Positions 17,858 through 28,016 of a stretch of DNA of 47,625 nt are shown piece by piece; position 1 is the first letter of the stretch; every line of letters begins with the position of its first letter. Below the pieces are notes generated by a model. The model did no database searches and had not been told where the DNA came from. It saw nothing but the letters and a program-made list of their open reading frames with translations. The stretch is from NCBI GenBank assembly GCA_022841665.1, contig JALHRB010000027.1, positions 1 through 47,625 of the forward strand. Direction: 5' to 3'. Source of the DNA: Pseudolabrys sp. (GTDB lineage Bacteria > Pseudomonadota > Alphaproteobacteria > Rhizobiales > Xanthobacteraceae). The position numbers and the translations under genes are program-made.

Positions 17858-18727
17858 ATGACCGCCCTCGCAACCGAACTGCTCGTTCCGTTCAGCTACA
17901 GCTATATGCTCAAGGCGATGTGGGTCAGCGCCCTGGTGGGAGGCGTCTGCGCTTTTCTTTCCGCCTATCTGATGTTGAAGGGCTGGTCCTTGATGGGCGA
18001 CGCGCTGGCCCATTCGATCGTGCCTGGCGTCGCCGCCGCCTACATCATCGGCGCCCCCTTTGCCGTCGGCGCCTTTTTTGCCGGCATCCTGGCCTCGATC
18101 GCCATGTATTTCGTCAAGCAAAAGTCGCGCCTGCGCGAGGACGCGGTGATCGGCCTCGTGTTCACCACCTTGTTCGCGCTTGGGCTGTTTATGGCGTCGG
18201 TTCGGCCTACCTCGGTCAACATCCAGGGCATCGTTCTCGGCAACATCCTTGCGATTGCCGATGAGGACGTGGTCCAGGTCGCGATCATCGCCGCGGTCTC
18301 GCTCGTCGTCATGGCCTTCATCTGGAAGGACCTGATGGTCGCGTTCTTCGACGAAAGCCATGCGCGCAGCATCGGCATCAACACGGGTTTGCTCAAGGCC
18401 GTGTTCTTCACGCTCTTGAGCGCCTGCACGGTAGCCGCGCTACAGACCGTCGGCGCCTGCCTTGTCATCGCGATGGTGGTGACGCCCGGGGCCACCGCCT
18501 ATCTGCTGACGGACCGTTTCGGCCGCCTGATCGTCATCAGCGTGGCGCTCGGCGTGGGCACGAGTTTCACAGGCGCCTATATCAGCTTCTTTCTGGACGG
18601 CGCGACCGGCGGGGTGATCGTCACGCTGCAAACGCTTCTGTTCCTCGCCGCGTTCCTGTTTGCGCCGAGGCACGGTTTGTTGGCCGCTCGCCGCCGGGGG
18701 CGTTTGGCGGTGGAGTCCGCCGCATGA
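17858..18727 (+). CDS. sitC: Manganese/iron ABC transporter permease
   Basis: An ABC-3 family integral membrane permease (289 residues, eight or nine hydrophobic segments). The [20 protein letters not shown] loop near residues 40-60 and the [14 protein letters not shown] segment near 210 are typical of the family and contact the ATPase. It overlaps sitD by 4 bases (ATGA). SitC and SitD are clearly homologous to each other, as is usual for the heterodimeric pore of this transporter type. Confidence 0.93.
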   Translation: MTALATELLVPFSYSYMLKAMWVSALVGGVCAFLSAYLMLKGWSLMGDALAHSIVPGVAAAYIIGAPFAVGAFFAGILASIAMYFVKQKSRLREDAVIGLVFTTLFALGLFMASVRPTSVNIQGIVLGNILAIADEDVVQVAIIAAVSLVVMAFIWKDLMVAFFDESHARSIGINTGLLKAVFFTLLSACTVAALQTVGACLVIAMVVTPGATAYLLTDRFGRLIVISVALGVGTSFTGAYISFFLDGATGGVIVTLQTLLFLAAFLFAPRHGLLAARRRGRLAVESAA

Positions 18728-19587
18728 ACTCGGTCATCGACTGGATCATGGGCCCGCTGAGCTACCCGTTCATGCAGCGGGCGCTGGGCGTCTCGCTGCT
18801 GGTCGCCGCGGTGTGCGCGGTCCTGTCCTGCTATCTTGTGCTCAAGGGTTGGTCGCTGATGGGCGACGCCATTTCGCATGCGGTGCTGCCGGGCATCGTG
18901 ATCGCCTATGTGCTGAGCATTCCACTCGCCATCGGGGCCTTCGCCGCCGGCCTGTCCTGCGCCCTTTTCACGGGCTATCTCAAGGAAAACAGCCGCGTGA
19001 AGGAGGATACGGTGATGGGCATCGTGTTCTCGGGCATGTTTGGCTTCGGGTTGGTGCTTTTCACCAAGGTCGAGACCGATCAGCACCTGAATCACATCCT
19101 GTTCGGCAACGTGCTCGGCGTGACCGTGCAGGACCTGATCGAGACCGCCATCGTCGCCGGCGGAACGCTGGCGATCGTTCTGTTCAAGCGCCGCGATCTG
19201 CTGCTCTACTGCTTCGATCCGAACCACGCCCGCAGCATCGGCCTGCCGGTGCGCGTGCTGCACTACGGGCTGCTGGTGCTGCTCGCGCTCACCATCGTCG
19301 CCTCGCTCAAGGCCGTCGGCATCATCTTGGTGATCGCCATGCTGATCGCGCCGGGCGCAACCGCCTATCTGCTCACCGACAGCTTCGAGCGTATGCTGCT
19401 GATCGCGCCGGCCGTCGCGCTGGTATCGTCGGCGCTCGGGACGATCGCCAGCTTCCACCTCGACGCCGCCACCGGCGCCTGCATCGTGCTGATTCAGGCG
19501 GCGTTTTTTATGCTGGCCTTCCTGTTCGCGCCCAAGCACGGAATTCTCATGCCGCGCCGGGGCGTGGAGGCTTCCAAGTCCGGCTAG
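18724..19587 (+). CDS. sitD: Manganese/iron ABC transporter permease (second subunit)
   Basis: The second ABC-3 permease (287 residues), with the matching [20 protein letters not shown] loop and [14 protein letters not shown] segment. It closes the sitABCD operon. The stop codon shares a CTAG with the stop of the opposing bpt gene (19584-19587). No hairpin terminator is visible, so read-through into antisense bpt is possible. Confidence 0.93.
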   Translation: MNSVIDWIMGPLSYPFMQRALGVSLLVAAVCAVLSCYLVLKGWSLMGDAISHAVLPGIVIAYVLSIPLAIGAFAAGLSCALFTGYLKENSRVKEDTVMGIVFSGMFGFGLVLFTKVETDQHLNHILFGNVLGVTVQDLIETAIVAGGTLAIVLFKRRDLLLYCFDPNHARSIGLPVRVLHYGLLVLLALTIVASLKAVGIILVIAMLIAPGATAYLLTDSFERMLLIAPAVALVSSALGTIASFHLDAATGACIVLIQAAFFMLAFLFAPKHGILMPRRGVEASKSG

Positions 19588-20333
19588 CTTTCCACCCGCG
19601 TCCAGCCCGACGGCATCAGGCGCTCCTGCGGCAGGAAGCGGCCCTTGTAGTCCATCTTGCGCGAGCCCGGCACCCAGTAGCCGAGATAGACATAGGGCAG
19701 GCCCATGCTCTGCGCGCGCTCGATGTGATCGAGGATCATGTAGGTGCCGAGCGAGCGGTCGCCTTCCTCCGGATCGAAGAACGAATAGACCATCGACAGG
19801 CCGTCGCTGAGCACGTCGGTGAGCGCCACTGCGCGCAGCTCGCCGGCGCCGCGGCCGTTGATGCCTGAGTCGGGGCCGCGCCGCCGGTATTCGACGATCC
19901 GCGTCTCGACGTGGCTGTCCTCGATCATCATGGCGTAGTCGAGCACAGTCATGTCGGCCATGCCGCCGTCGCGGTGGCGTACGTCGAGATAGCTGCGGAA
20001 CACGGAGTACTGCTCGGACGTGGGCGTCGCCGTGCGCATCTCGCCGACCATGTCGGCATTGCGCTCGGCGATGCGGCGCATGCTGCGCGATGGCCTGAAG
20101 TCGGCCGCCACCACGCGCACCGACACGCAGGCGCGGCAGGTCTCGCAGGCGGGCCGGTAGGCGATCGACTGGCTGCGGCGGAAGCCGCCATGCGTGAGCA
20201 GGTCGTTGAGCTGGCCCGCGCGCTCGCCCACCAGATGGGTGAACACCTTCCGCTCTTCCTGGCCGTGCAGGTAGGGGCAGGGCGAGGGCGCCGTCAGGTA
20301 GAACTGCGGGGTGTCGCGGGAATGCTGGGTCAC
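19584..20333 (-). CDS. bpt: Aspartate/glutamate leucyltransferase (N-end rule)
   Basis: Bacterial ATE-type aminoacyl-tRNA-protein transferase (249 residues). Bpt attaches leucine to proteins beginning with Asp or Glu, marking them for ClpS-ClpAP. The N-terminal region has the conserved cysteines of the family (SPCPYL and [15 protein letters not shown], about residues 18-75). The C-terminal half carries [19 protein letters not shown] and [20 protein letters not shown], the acyltransferase core. It is convergent with sitD. Confidence 0.92.
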   Translation of the reverse strand: MTQHSRDTPQFYLTAPSPCPYLHGQEERKVFTHLVGERAGQLNDLLTHGGFRRSQSIAYRPACETCRACVSVRVVAADFRPSRSMRRIAERNADMVGEMRTATPTSEQYSVFRSYLDVRHRDGGMADMTVLDYAMMIEDSHVETRIVEYRRRGPDSGINGRGAGELRAVALTDVLSDGLSMVYSFFDPEEGDRSLGTYMILDHIERAQSMGLPYVYLGYWVPGSRKMDYKGRFLPQERLMPSGWTRVES

Positions 20334-20450
20334 CGGTCAGGCCATGCTGTCATTCACAAAGACTCGCGCGATCTTACGTCGCCCCGGCGCTTCCGGCACC
20401 CCCGCAACCGTACCATCTCCGGGCGTCCGGTTCCATTCAAGCGAATTAAG

Positions 20451-20963
20451 TTAATAGGAGCCCGCGGCGCTCGTACGAAGCGTAGCGGCGCGGCGGGCAT
20501 TGTTGATGACGACGGTGCCGAGCACGATGTCATGCAGCAGCCTGCGCCTTTCGTTGAAGAAGGCCACCAGCAGGATGAAGGGCGTGAGCGTCGAGATCGA
20601 CACCCAGAAAGCGATCGCATGCACCGCGCCGAGCACGAAATAGGCCGGCGCGCCGTACCAGGTGCGCATTTCAAGGTCCATCACCCGCATGCCGATGGTG
20701 GCCGAGGCCGGACCGCCCAGCGTGGCGCCGAAATAGACCACCGCCCAGATCACCGCGGCCGGCGGCAGCAGCCAGTACAGCGCAAAGCCTAGCCCCAGCG
20801 TGACGACGCCGAAGGCGAAGATGAACATCGCCGCCAGCGCCACCGGCGCCGAGATGATGACGAAGTCGATCAGGAAGGCGACCACGCGGCGCGCCAGCAC
20901 GCCCTCGAAAAGCTCGGGGTTGCGCGCGGGATCGTAAGCATGCGGCTTGAGGTCGAATGTCAT
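20451..20963 (-). CDS. RDD family membrane protein
   Basis: A 170-residue inner-membrane protein with the RDD pattern: ARRVVAFLIDFVII in the first membrane helix (Arg and Asp conserved), a second and third helix, and RLLHDIVLGTVVI near the end. ATG at 20963 is chosen because it gives MTFDLKPHAYDP, a typical start of rhizobial RDD proteins; an open extension to 20996 has no ribosome site. Function is unknown; some RDD proteins act as cation/proton antiporters. It is the next gene upstream of bpt on the same strand, 117 bases away. Confidence 0.82.
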   Translation of the reverse strand: MTFDLKPHAYDPARNPELFEGVLARRVVAFLIDFVIISAPVALAAMFIFAFGVVTLGLGFALYWLLPPAAVIWAVVYFGATLGGPASATIGMRVMDLEMRTWYGAPAYFVLGAVHAIAFWVSISTLTPFILLVAFFNERRRLLHDIVLGTVVINNARRAATLRTSAAGSY

Positions 20964-21094
20964 GGCGTTTCGCGGGCCCTGATTGCCGGCTATCAAGATA
21001 AGCCGGGCGGCGGCCGCCCGCCAGTCCGGCCGGCCGTCTGGCGGCTTTCCCCGGCATGGGGCATGGTGCGGCGGCTGAGCCGGAGGTTGGCCCC

Positions 21095-22318
21095 TTGCGC
21101 GTCACGCTTGCCGATATCGAAGCCGCCCGCCGCGTCATCGAAGGCGTGGTGCTGGACACGCCGATGTTGCCGGCGCCGCGGCTGTCGGCGCTTACCGGCG
21201 CCGATGTCTTCGTCAAATACGAGAACCTGCAGGTCACCAACTCGTTCAAGGACCGCGGTGCGCTGGTCAAGCTCGCCTCGCTGAGCGAGGCCGAGCGCAA
21301 GCGCGGCGTCGTCGCCATGTCGGCCGGCAACCACGCCCAGGCGGTGGCCTATCACGCGGCGCGCTTGCGGATTCCCGCCACCATCGTGATGCCGGTGACG
21401 ACGCCTTTCGTGAAGGTGGCGGCGACCCGCTCGCACGGCGCCGAGGTCGTGCTTGAGGGCGAGAGCGTGGCCGACGCGCAGGCCTCCTGCGAGCGCCTGC
21501 AAAGCGAGCGCGGGCTGGTCCTGGTGCATCCTTACGACGATCCGCGCATCATCGCCGGCCAGGGCACCATCGCGCTGGAGATGCTTGAAGATGTGCCGGA
21601 CCTCGACCAGCTTGTCATCCCCATCGGCGGCGGCGGCCTGATTGCCGGCAACGCCATCGCCGCGCGCGCGCGCAAAGCCGACATCGAAATCGTCGGCGCC
21701 GAGGCCGCGCTCTATCCCGCCGTCTGGAACGCGCTGCATGACGGTCACAGGCCGATCGGCGGCGCGACGCTGGCCGAAGGCATCGCGGTCAAGAACGTCG
21801 GCAAGCTCACGCTGCCGGTGATCCGCGAGCTGGTGTCTTCCGTCGTGCTGGTGGACGAGGCCCAGCTCGAGCGTGCCGTGAATGCCTATCTCACACTTCA
21901 GAAGACCATGGCGGAGGGCGCCGGCGCCGCCGGGCTTGCCGCCATGCTGGCGGAGCCCGCGCGCTTCAAGGGCAAGCGCGTCGGCCTCATCCTGTGCGGC
22001 GGCAATATCGACCCGCGCATTCTCGCTTCCATCATGGTGCGCGAGCTCGAACGCGACAGCCGAATCGTTTCCTTCCGCCTCACCATTCCCGACCGGCCCG
22101 GCGTGCTCGGCATCATCGCCACGCGGCTCGGCCACCTCGGCGCCAATATTCTCGAAGTCGACCATCGCCGTTTGTTTCTCGACGTGCCGGCCAAGGGCGC
22201 CAAGCTCGACGTCACCATCGAGACGCGCGACGGCGCGCACGCCGCCGAGATCATGGCCGCGCTCGCCGCCGACGGCTATGCGCCGGCCGCCATCGAGACC
22301 GCCTCGGCTTTGGAGTGA
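21095..22318 (+). CDS. Threonine ammonia-lyase with C-terminal ACT domain
   Basis: A PLP-dependent enzyme of about 407 residues that deaminates threonine to 2-oxobutyrate. The PLP lysine is in NSFKDRGA, the phosphate-binding loop is GGGG in IPIGGGGLIAG, and the cofactor Asn is in SAGNHAQ. A single ACT domain (last 80 residues, SFRLTIPDRPGVLG onward) suggests amino-acid feedback. The form is close to the short IlvA/TdcB-like lyases of alphaproteobacteria; whether its main role is isoleucine synthesis or threonine breakdown is not decided by sequence. TTG at 21095 has GGAGG eight bases upstream and places the conserved domain at the N-terminus; an ATG at 21056 without a ribosome site would add 13 residues. 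Confidence 0.9.
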   Translation: MRVTLADIEAARRVIEGVVLDTPMLPAPRLSALTGADVFVKYENLQVTNSFKDRGALVKLASLSEAERKRGVVAMSAGNHAQAVAYHAARLRIPATIVMPVTTPFVKVAATRSHGAEVVLEGESVADAQASCERLQSERGLVLVHPYDDPRIIAGQGTIALEMLEDVPDLDQLVIPIGGGGLIAGNAIAARARKADIEIVGAEAALYPAVWNALHDGHRPIGGATLAEGIAVKNVGKLTLPVIRELVSSVVLVDEAQLERAVNAYLTLQKTMAEGAGAAGLAAMLAEPARFKGKRVGLILCGGNIDPRILASIMVRELERDSRIVSFRLTIPDRPGVLGIIATRLGHLGANILEVDHRRLFLDVPAKGAKLDVTIETRDGAHAAEIMAALAADGYAPAAIETASALE

Positions 22319-22624
22319 ACGGCGGAGAAGGCCATGCTCCGGCGCGGCCTTGGTGCAGTTGTCCACCGCGCTTTTGCGCGCTCGCACGGTGACGTTCGAC
22401 TGGCGCGAGCCAAAATGTTCCACCGCCCGCGTCTTTGCGATGCACGTCTTCGCGGCTAGCTGCGTTCAGCGATAGAGTTATTGCTAGATTGCGCGCAAAC
22501 GATCTTGGCATGGCCGTTTTGCGAAGCGGTGCGTGACGAGCACCCATCCGGCGTCGCGCGCGCCGGCCGGCGAATATTATTTCGGCTTTGACAGCGAGCT
22601 CGGCGCGCCGCAAATCGGCGACGC
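22319..22624. other. Intergenic stretch before cysH, no gene seen
   Basis: About 306 bases without a credible gene. It probably holds the cysH promoter, but I can pick no hexamer pair with confidence. A short open frame starting GTG near 22533 runs into cysH out of frame and looks accidental. Confidence 0.5.
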
Positions 22625-23377
22625 ATGCTCGACCGTACCGGCTCTCTTGAAACCATGGCGCCCGCGCTGGCCAAGCTCGCCGCGCCGCGCCGCCTCGCGT
22701 ATTTGCGCGACGCGCTGGCGGGCCGCATCGTGTTCACGCACGGCTTCGGCGTCGAGGGCCAGCTCATCTTTCATTGGATCTGCGAGGCCGGTCTCGACAT
22801 CGACGTGGTCACGTTCGACACCGGGCGGCTCTTTCCGGAGACCTATGAGCTCTGGGCGGCGACCGAGGCGCGCTACGGCCGCCGCATCCGCGCCATCTAT
22901 CCCAATACCGGCGCCTTGGAGCGCCTGGTCGCCCGCCAGGGCATCGACGGCTTCTACGAGTCGAAGGCGGCGCGCGAGGCCTGCTGCGCCGTGCGCAAGA
23001 CCAGGCCGCTCGACCGCGCGCTCAAAGGCGCCGCCGCCTGGATCGCCGGCCTGCGCGCCGACCAGAACGAGGTGCGCCGCGACGGCGGCCTGGTCGGCTT
23101 CGACCTCGCGCGCAAGCTCACCAAGGTCAATCCGCTGTTCGACTGGACGCGCGAACAGGTGCTGGCCGAGACGGCGCGGCTCGGCGTTCCCATCAATGCG
23201 CTGCACGCCCAGGGCTTTGCCTCGATCGGTTGCGCCCCCTGCACGCGCGCTATCGCGCCCGGCGAGCCCGAGCGCAACGGACGCTGGTGGTGGGAGGAGG
23301 GCGGCCACAAGGAATGCGGCCTGCATCTCGGGCGCCTGAGCCCGGATGTCCCAAAGACCGATCTGAGCGGACTCTAA
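22625..23377 (+). CDS. cysH: Phosphoadenylyl/adenylyl-sulfate reductase
   Basis: Thioredoxin-dependent reductase of assimilatory sulfate reduction, releasing sulfite (250 residues). Two cysteine pairs, the CC in EACCAVRKTRPL (about residue 120) and GCAPC (about 203-207), would hold a [4Fe-4S] cluster, the mark of the APS-reducing type. The catalytic cysteine is in the C-terminal KECGLH motif. The PP-loop region FTHGFGVEGQ is near the N-terminus. No ribosome site is seen before ATG 22625, and ATG at 22655 is an alternative. The usual partners (cysI, a DUF934 gene) are not adjacent. The stop overlaps that of the opposing FkbM gene. Confidence 0.9.
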   Translation: MLDRTGSLETMAPALAKLAAPRRLAYLRDALAGRIVFTHGFGVEGQLIFHWICEAGLDIDVVTFDTGRLFPETYELWAATEARYGRRIRAIYPNTGALERLVARQGIDGFYESKAAREACCAVRKTRPLDRALKGAAAWIAGLRADQNEVRRDGGLVGFDLARKLTKVNPLFDWTREQVLAETARLGVPINALHAQGFASIGCAPCTRAIAPGEPERNGRWWWEEGGHKECGLHLGRLSPDVPKTDLSGL

Positions 23378-24201
23378 GCCGCCGAGGGCTGCGGCTGGTG
23401 GCGCACCGACAGGTCGAGCTGGCCGAGCGTCTCGTCGCTCTTGTGGATCGCCAGCAGGTTGATGCCGGCATCGGCCGTCTCGTAGCCGCGCTCGGCGAGC
23501 CAGGCATGCAGTTGGTCGCGTCCCGCTTTGATCTGCTCGATCAGCAGCACCGGGCGGCAGCGCTCGATGGTGTCGCGCGCGCCTTCCAGCGCCTCGAATT
23601 CCATGCCCTCGACGTCGAGCTTGATCAGGTCGCAGCGCGCCAGCCCCAGATTGTCGAGCGCAATCTTCTGCACCGGCACCGTCTTGTCGTCGGAATAGTC
23701 GATGAACTGGCCGATGAACTCGTTGCTCGCGCTCGGGCGCAGCTCCAAACTGCCGAAGCTCGACGGCGTCAGGTAGTCGGGACAGGGGATCTTCATGACG
23801 CCCGATTCCGAGGACACCGCCGCGTGCATGGCGATGGCGTTGAAGCAGTTGTTGATCGCGATGTTGCCGGCGAGCGCGTAATAGATGCGCTCCTGCGCCT
23901 CGATGGCGATTACCGAGCCCCAGCCGGTCATCGATGTCGCCCATTCGATGCTGTGGACGCCGATATTGGCGCCGCAATCGACGCCGATCACGCCGTCGCC
24001 GTGGAAGCGCCGGCGCATGTCAAGGAGCTGAAGCGCAAGCTCGACCTCGAGCGGGTCGAAAGTGCCCGTCTCCAGCACCTGGTAGCCGACGCCGATGCCG
24101 CGGTCCGGCCCGAACATCCGCTGGTCGAAGCGGTTGAGGATCATCGTGCCGTGGTTGGACGCGGCGAGCACGAAAGCGAGCTTGCGGCCGACATTGCGCA
24201 T
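23374..24201 (-). CDS. FkbM family methyltransferase
   Basis: A SAM-dependent methyltransferase of 275 residues. Motif I is GVDCGANIGVHSIEWA (about residues 72-87), a post-I acidic residue is in VIAIEAQE, and the diagnostic FkbM segment is LIKLDVEGMEFEALEGA (about 190-206). Members usually O-methylate sugars or secondary metabolites; the substrate here is unknown and no glycan cluster lies next to it. ATG 24201 is supported by AAGGAG eight bases upstream; a TTG one codon earlier is less likely. Convergent with cysH, with overlapping stops. Confidence 0.85.
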   Translation of the reverse strand: MRNVGRKLAFVLAASNHGTMILNRFDQRMFGPDRGIGVGYQVLETGTFDPLEVELALQLLDMRRRFHGDGVIGVDCGANIGVHSIEWATSMTGWGSVIAIEAQERIYYALAGNIAINNCFNAIAMHAAVSSESGVMKIPCPDYLTPSSFGSLELRPSASNEFIGQFIDYSDDKTVPVQKIALDNLGLARCDLIKLDVEGMEFEALEGARDTIERCRPVLLIEQIKAGRDQLHAWLAERGYETADAGINLLAIHKSDETLGQLDLSVRHQPQPSAA

Positions 24202-24365
24202 CAAAATCTCCTTGGACGGCGGCAGCCCATGGGGCGCCGCGCTACAACGCGTGATGACAAGGGGAACGCAACGGGCCGCGCGCGCTCGAATCGCGCTGGC
24301 AGCCGTAGATTACTGGTATTCGGTGCGGCCTAGAACCCTATTCGGGGAGGGCTTTGCGGCCCGCT

Positions 24366-26672
24366 CTAGCGTTGCATCGCGCGCCAGATGCGCTCGGGCG
24401 TTGCCGGCATCTCGATATGGGTGACGCCGAATTCGGCCAGCGCATCCACCACCGCATTGGCCACCGCGGGCAGGGCGCCGACACAGCCGGCCTCGCCCGC
24501 GCCCTTGACGCCGAGCGGGTTGGTCTTGGTCGGCACCGGGTTGCTCTCGACCTCCAGGTCGGGGAAGTCGTGCGCGTGCGGCATGGCGTAGTCCTGGAAC
24601 GAGGCCGTGATGAGCTGGCCGTCGGCGTCGAAATGGATGTCCTCCATCAGCGCTTGCCCCACGCCCTGCGCGATGCCGCCGTGGATCTGCCCGTGCAGCA
24701 GCATCGGGTTCATCACGGTGCCGACGTCGTCCACCACGCTGTAGCGGGTGATTTCGGTTTTGCCGGTCTCGATGTCGATCTCGACTTCGCAGATGTGGCA
24801 GCCGTTCGGATAGTTGTTCACCGGCGCGGTGTAGACCCCGGTCGCGCCGAGCCCTGCCTCCATGTCTTGCGGCAGGTTCTTCGGGTCGAACGAAGCGGTG
24901 GCGATCTCCTTGATCGTCAGCGTGCGGTTGGTCTTGGCGGTCGAGAACACGCCTTCGTCGTATTTGAGGTCGCTCTCCTCGACCTTGAGCAGATGCGCGG
25001 CGAGCTTGCGCGCCTTTGCGATCACCTTCTCGCTCGCCATGTGGAAGGCCGAGCCCGCCATCGTCGCCGAGCGCGAGCCGCCGGTGCCTTCGCCGTAGGC
25101 GACCGCGTCGGTGTCGCCCTGCACGTAATGCACGTCGTCCGGGTGCAGGCCGAGCCGGTCGCAGACCAGCTGCTTGAACACGGTCTCGTGGCCCTGGCCC
25201 TGGCTGTTGGAGCCGGAGAAGATCGTGGCGGTGCCGCCGCGGTCGAAGCGCACCTCGGCGCCTTCGGTCGAGGGGGCGCCGGCGCGTTCGATGGTGTTGG
25301 AGAGGCCGAACCCGCACAACTTGCCCCTTTTGCGGGCCTCCGCCTTGCGCGCCTTCAGGCCTTTGACGTCGGCGATCTCCAGCGCCATGTCCATGTTCTT
25401 CTCGAACTCGCCGCTGTCGTAGGTGAAGGTGAGCCCGGTCTTGAACGGCATGGCGCTCGGCGGGATGTAGTTGCGCCGGCGCAACTCGGCCGGATCGATG
25501 CCCAACTGGCGCGCGGCCACGTCGACCATGCGCTCGATCACGAAGGCCGCCTCTGGGCGCCCGTTGCCGCGGTAGGGCCGCACCGGGTTGGTGTTGGTGA
25601 ACACCGCCGTGATGTCGACGTGGATGGCGGGCGTGCGGTAGACGCCGGCGAGCGTGCCGGCGTTGAGCACGAAGGCCGGCATCGCCTGCTGCAAATAGGC
25701 GCCGATGGCGGCGATGGTCTTCACCCGCAAGCCGAGGAAGACGCCGTCTTTGTCGAGCGCGAGCTCGGCTTCCGTCACGTTGTCGCGCGCCTGCGCGTCG
25801 CTCAGGAATGCTTCCGTGCGCGTGCTCACCCATTTCACCGGCCGGCCGGTGATCTTCGAGGCCAGCAGCGTGAGCGGCGCCTCGTTGAAGATCGGCGACT
25901 TCATGCCGAACGAGCCGCCGGTGTCGCTGGTGATAATGCGCACCTTGCTTTCCGCCACGTTCAGCAGCTTGGCGAGGTCGGCGCGCGTCGGATGCGGACG
26001 CTGCATCGGTGTATAGAGCGTGTAGCGGCCGTCGGTTGCGGTGTAGTCGCCGATGGCCGCGCGCGGCTCCATCGCCGCCGCGGTGACGCGGTTGATGGCG
26101 AAGCGATGCTTGACCACGTGCGCCGCCTTGGCGAAAGCGGCGTCGGTGGCCGCCTTGTCGCCGATCAGTTCGACGAAGCAGATGTTGTCGGCGCAGTCGT
26201 CCCACACGCGCGGCGCGCCCGGTTTGGGCGCTTCCGCGGTCGAGGTCACGGACGGCAAAGGCTCGAAATCGACCTGGATCAGCTCGGCGGCGTCCATCGC
26301 CTGCGCCACCGTCTCCGCCACCACGAAAGCGACGCAGTCGCCGACCCAACGCACGCGATCCTCGGCCAGGATCGGATAGCGCGGCTTGTATTGCGGCGTG
26401 CCGTCGCGGCGCTTGAGGCCGCCCGGCACCGGCAGGTCGCCCCAGCCGGCCGCCTTCACGTCGGCGGCGGTCAGCACCGCCAGCACGCCGGGCGCGGCCT
26501 TGGCCGCGCTCACGTCGAGCGACTTGATTTTCGCGTGCGCGTGCTGCGCGCGCAGCACCACGCCATGCGCCATGCCGGGCAGCTTGATGTCGTCGATGTA
26601 GCGCCCGCCGCCTTTGATCAGGCGCGGATCCTCGAAACGCGAGACGCCCTGGCCGATGGCGAATTCACCCAT
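24366..26672 (-). CDS. CoxL-type molybdenum hydroxylase large subunit
   Basis: A 768-residue molybdopterin-binding subunit of the xanthine oxidase / CO dehydrogenase superfamily. The N-terminal a/b hammerhead domain (GQGVSRFEDPRLIKGGGRYIDD start) is followed by the cofactor domains with GGSFGMKSPIFNEA and the GQGHETVFKQ region. The loop that in CO-oxidising form I enzymes reads AYRCSFR is PYRGNGRPEA here, so this is a form II-type protein and unlikely to oxidise CO. The end has the KGAGEAGCVGALPAVANAV motif with the catalytic Glu. The medium (FAD) and small (2Fe-2S) subunits are not in the window, so partners must be elsewhere. The substrate is unknown. Confidence 0.88.
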   Translation of the reverse strand: MGEFAIGQGVSRFEDPRLIKGGGRYIDDIKLPGMAHGVVLRAQHAHAKIKSLDVSAAKAAPGVLAVLTAADVKAAGWGDLPVPGGLKRRDGTPQYKPRYPILAEDRVRWVGDCVAFVVAETVAQAMDAAELIQVDFEPLPSVTSTAEAPKPGAPRVWDDCADNICFVELIGDKAATDAAFAKAAHVVKHRFAINRVTAAAMEPRAAIGDYTATDGRYTLYTPMQRPHPTRADLAKLLNVAESKVRIITSDTGGSFGMKSPIFNEAPLTLLASKITGRPVKWVSTRTEAFLSDAQARDNVTEAELALDKDGVFLGLRVKTIAAIGAYLQQAMPAFVLNAGTLAGVYRTPAIHVDITAVFTNTNPVRPYRGNGRPEAAFVIERMVDVAARQLGIDPAELRRRNYIPPSAMPFKTGLTFTYDSGEFEKNMDMALEIADVKGLKARKAEARKRGKLCGFGLSNTIERAGAPSTEGAEVRFDRGGTATIFSGSNSQGQGHETVFKQLVCDRLGLHPDDVHYVQGDTDAVAYGEGTGGSRSATMAGSAFHMASEKVIAKARKLAAHLLKVEESDLKYDEGVFSTAKTNRTLTIKEIATASFDPKNLPQDMEAGLGATGVYTAPVNNYPNGCHICEVEIDIETGKTEITRYSVVDDVGTVMNPMLLHGQIHGGIAQGVGQALMEDIHFDADGQLITASFQDYAMPHAHDFPDLEVESNPVPTKTNPLGVKGAGEAGCVGALPAVANAVVDALAEFGVTHIEMPATPERIWRAMQR

Positions 26673-26725
26673 AGAAAGTCTACCTGTCGATTGCAGTGTT
26701 CACGAAAAAAGCGGGGAGGGAGGCG

Positions 26726-27820
<1,095 letters not shown>

Positions 27821-27846
27821 TTAGAGCGATGCCGTGCCAAGGTCGA

Positions 27847-27949
27847 CTCCCTCCCCCTGGAAAGGGGGAGGGTTGGGGTGGGGGTCGATTAACTGACCCC
27901 CACCCGATTTGCTTCGCAAATCGACCTCCCCCTTTCAGGGGGAGGTAAG
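27847..27949. repeat. Dispersed palindromic repeat, family B, copy 1
   Basis: A 103-base element between divergent hemB and the acyl-CoA dehydrogenase gene. The outer arms are C-rich and G-rich (CTCCCTCCCCC to GGGGGAGGTAAG). Inside are a G-tract array (27864-27884: 5, 3, 4 and 5 Gs with loops of 1, 2 and 1), its C-rich partner, and an 8-bp hairpin CGATTTGC-TTC-GCAAATCG (27905-27923). A second full copy is at 43586-43698 and a half copy at 40065-40100. Confidence 0.85.
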
Positions 27950-28016
27950 GCCGGAGCGGGCTTGACCGGCTTCACCATCCTCTCGAAGGTGCGGGAACCG
28001 ACCCGGGACGTCAGGC

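Noticed and set aside
22533-22640. GTG frame upstream of cysH considered as an N-terminal extension or leader gene
   Set aside because: It is in a different frame from cysH and shows no ribosome site; an in-frame stop lies just before the cysH ATG.
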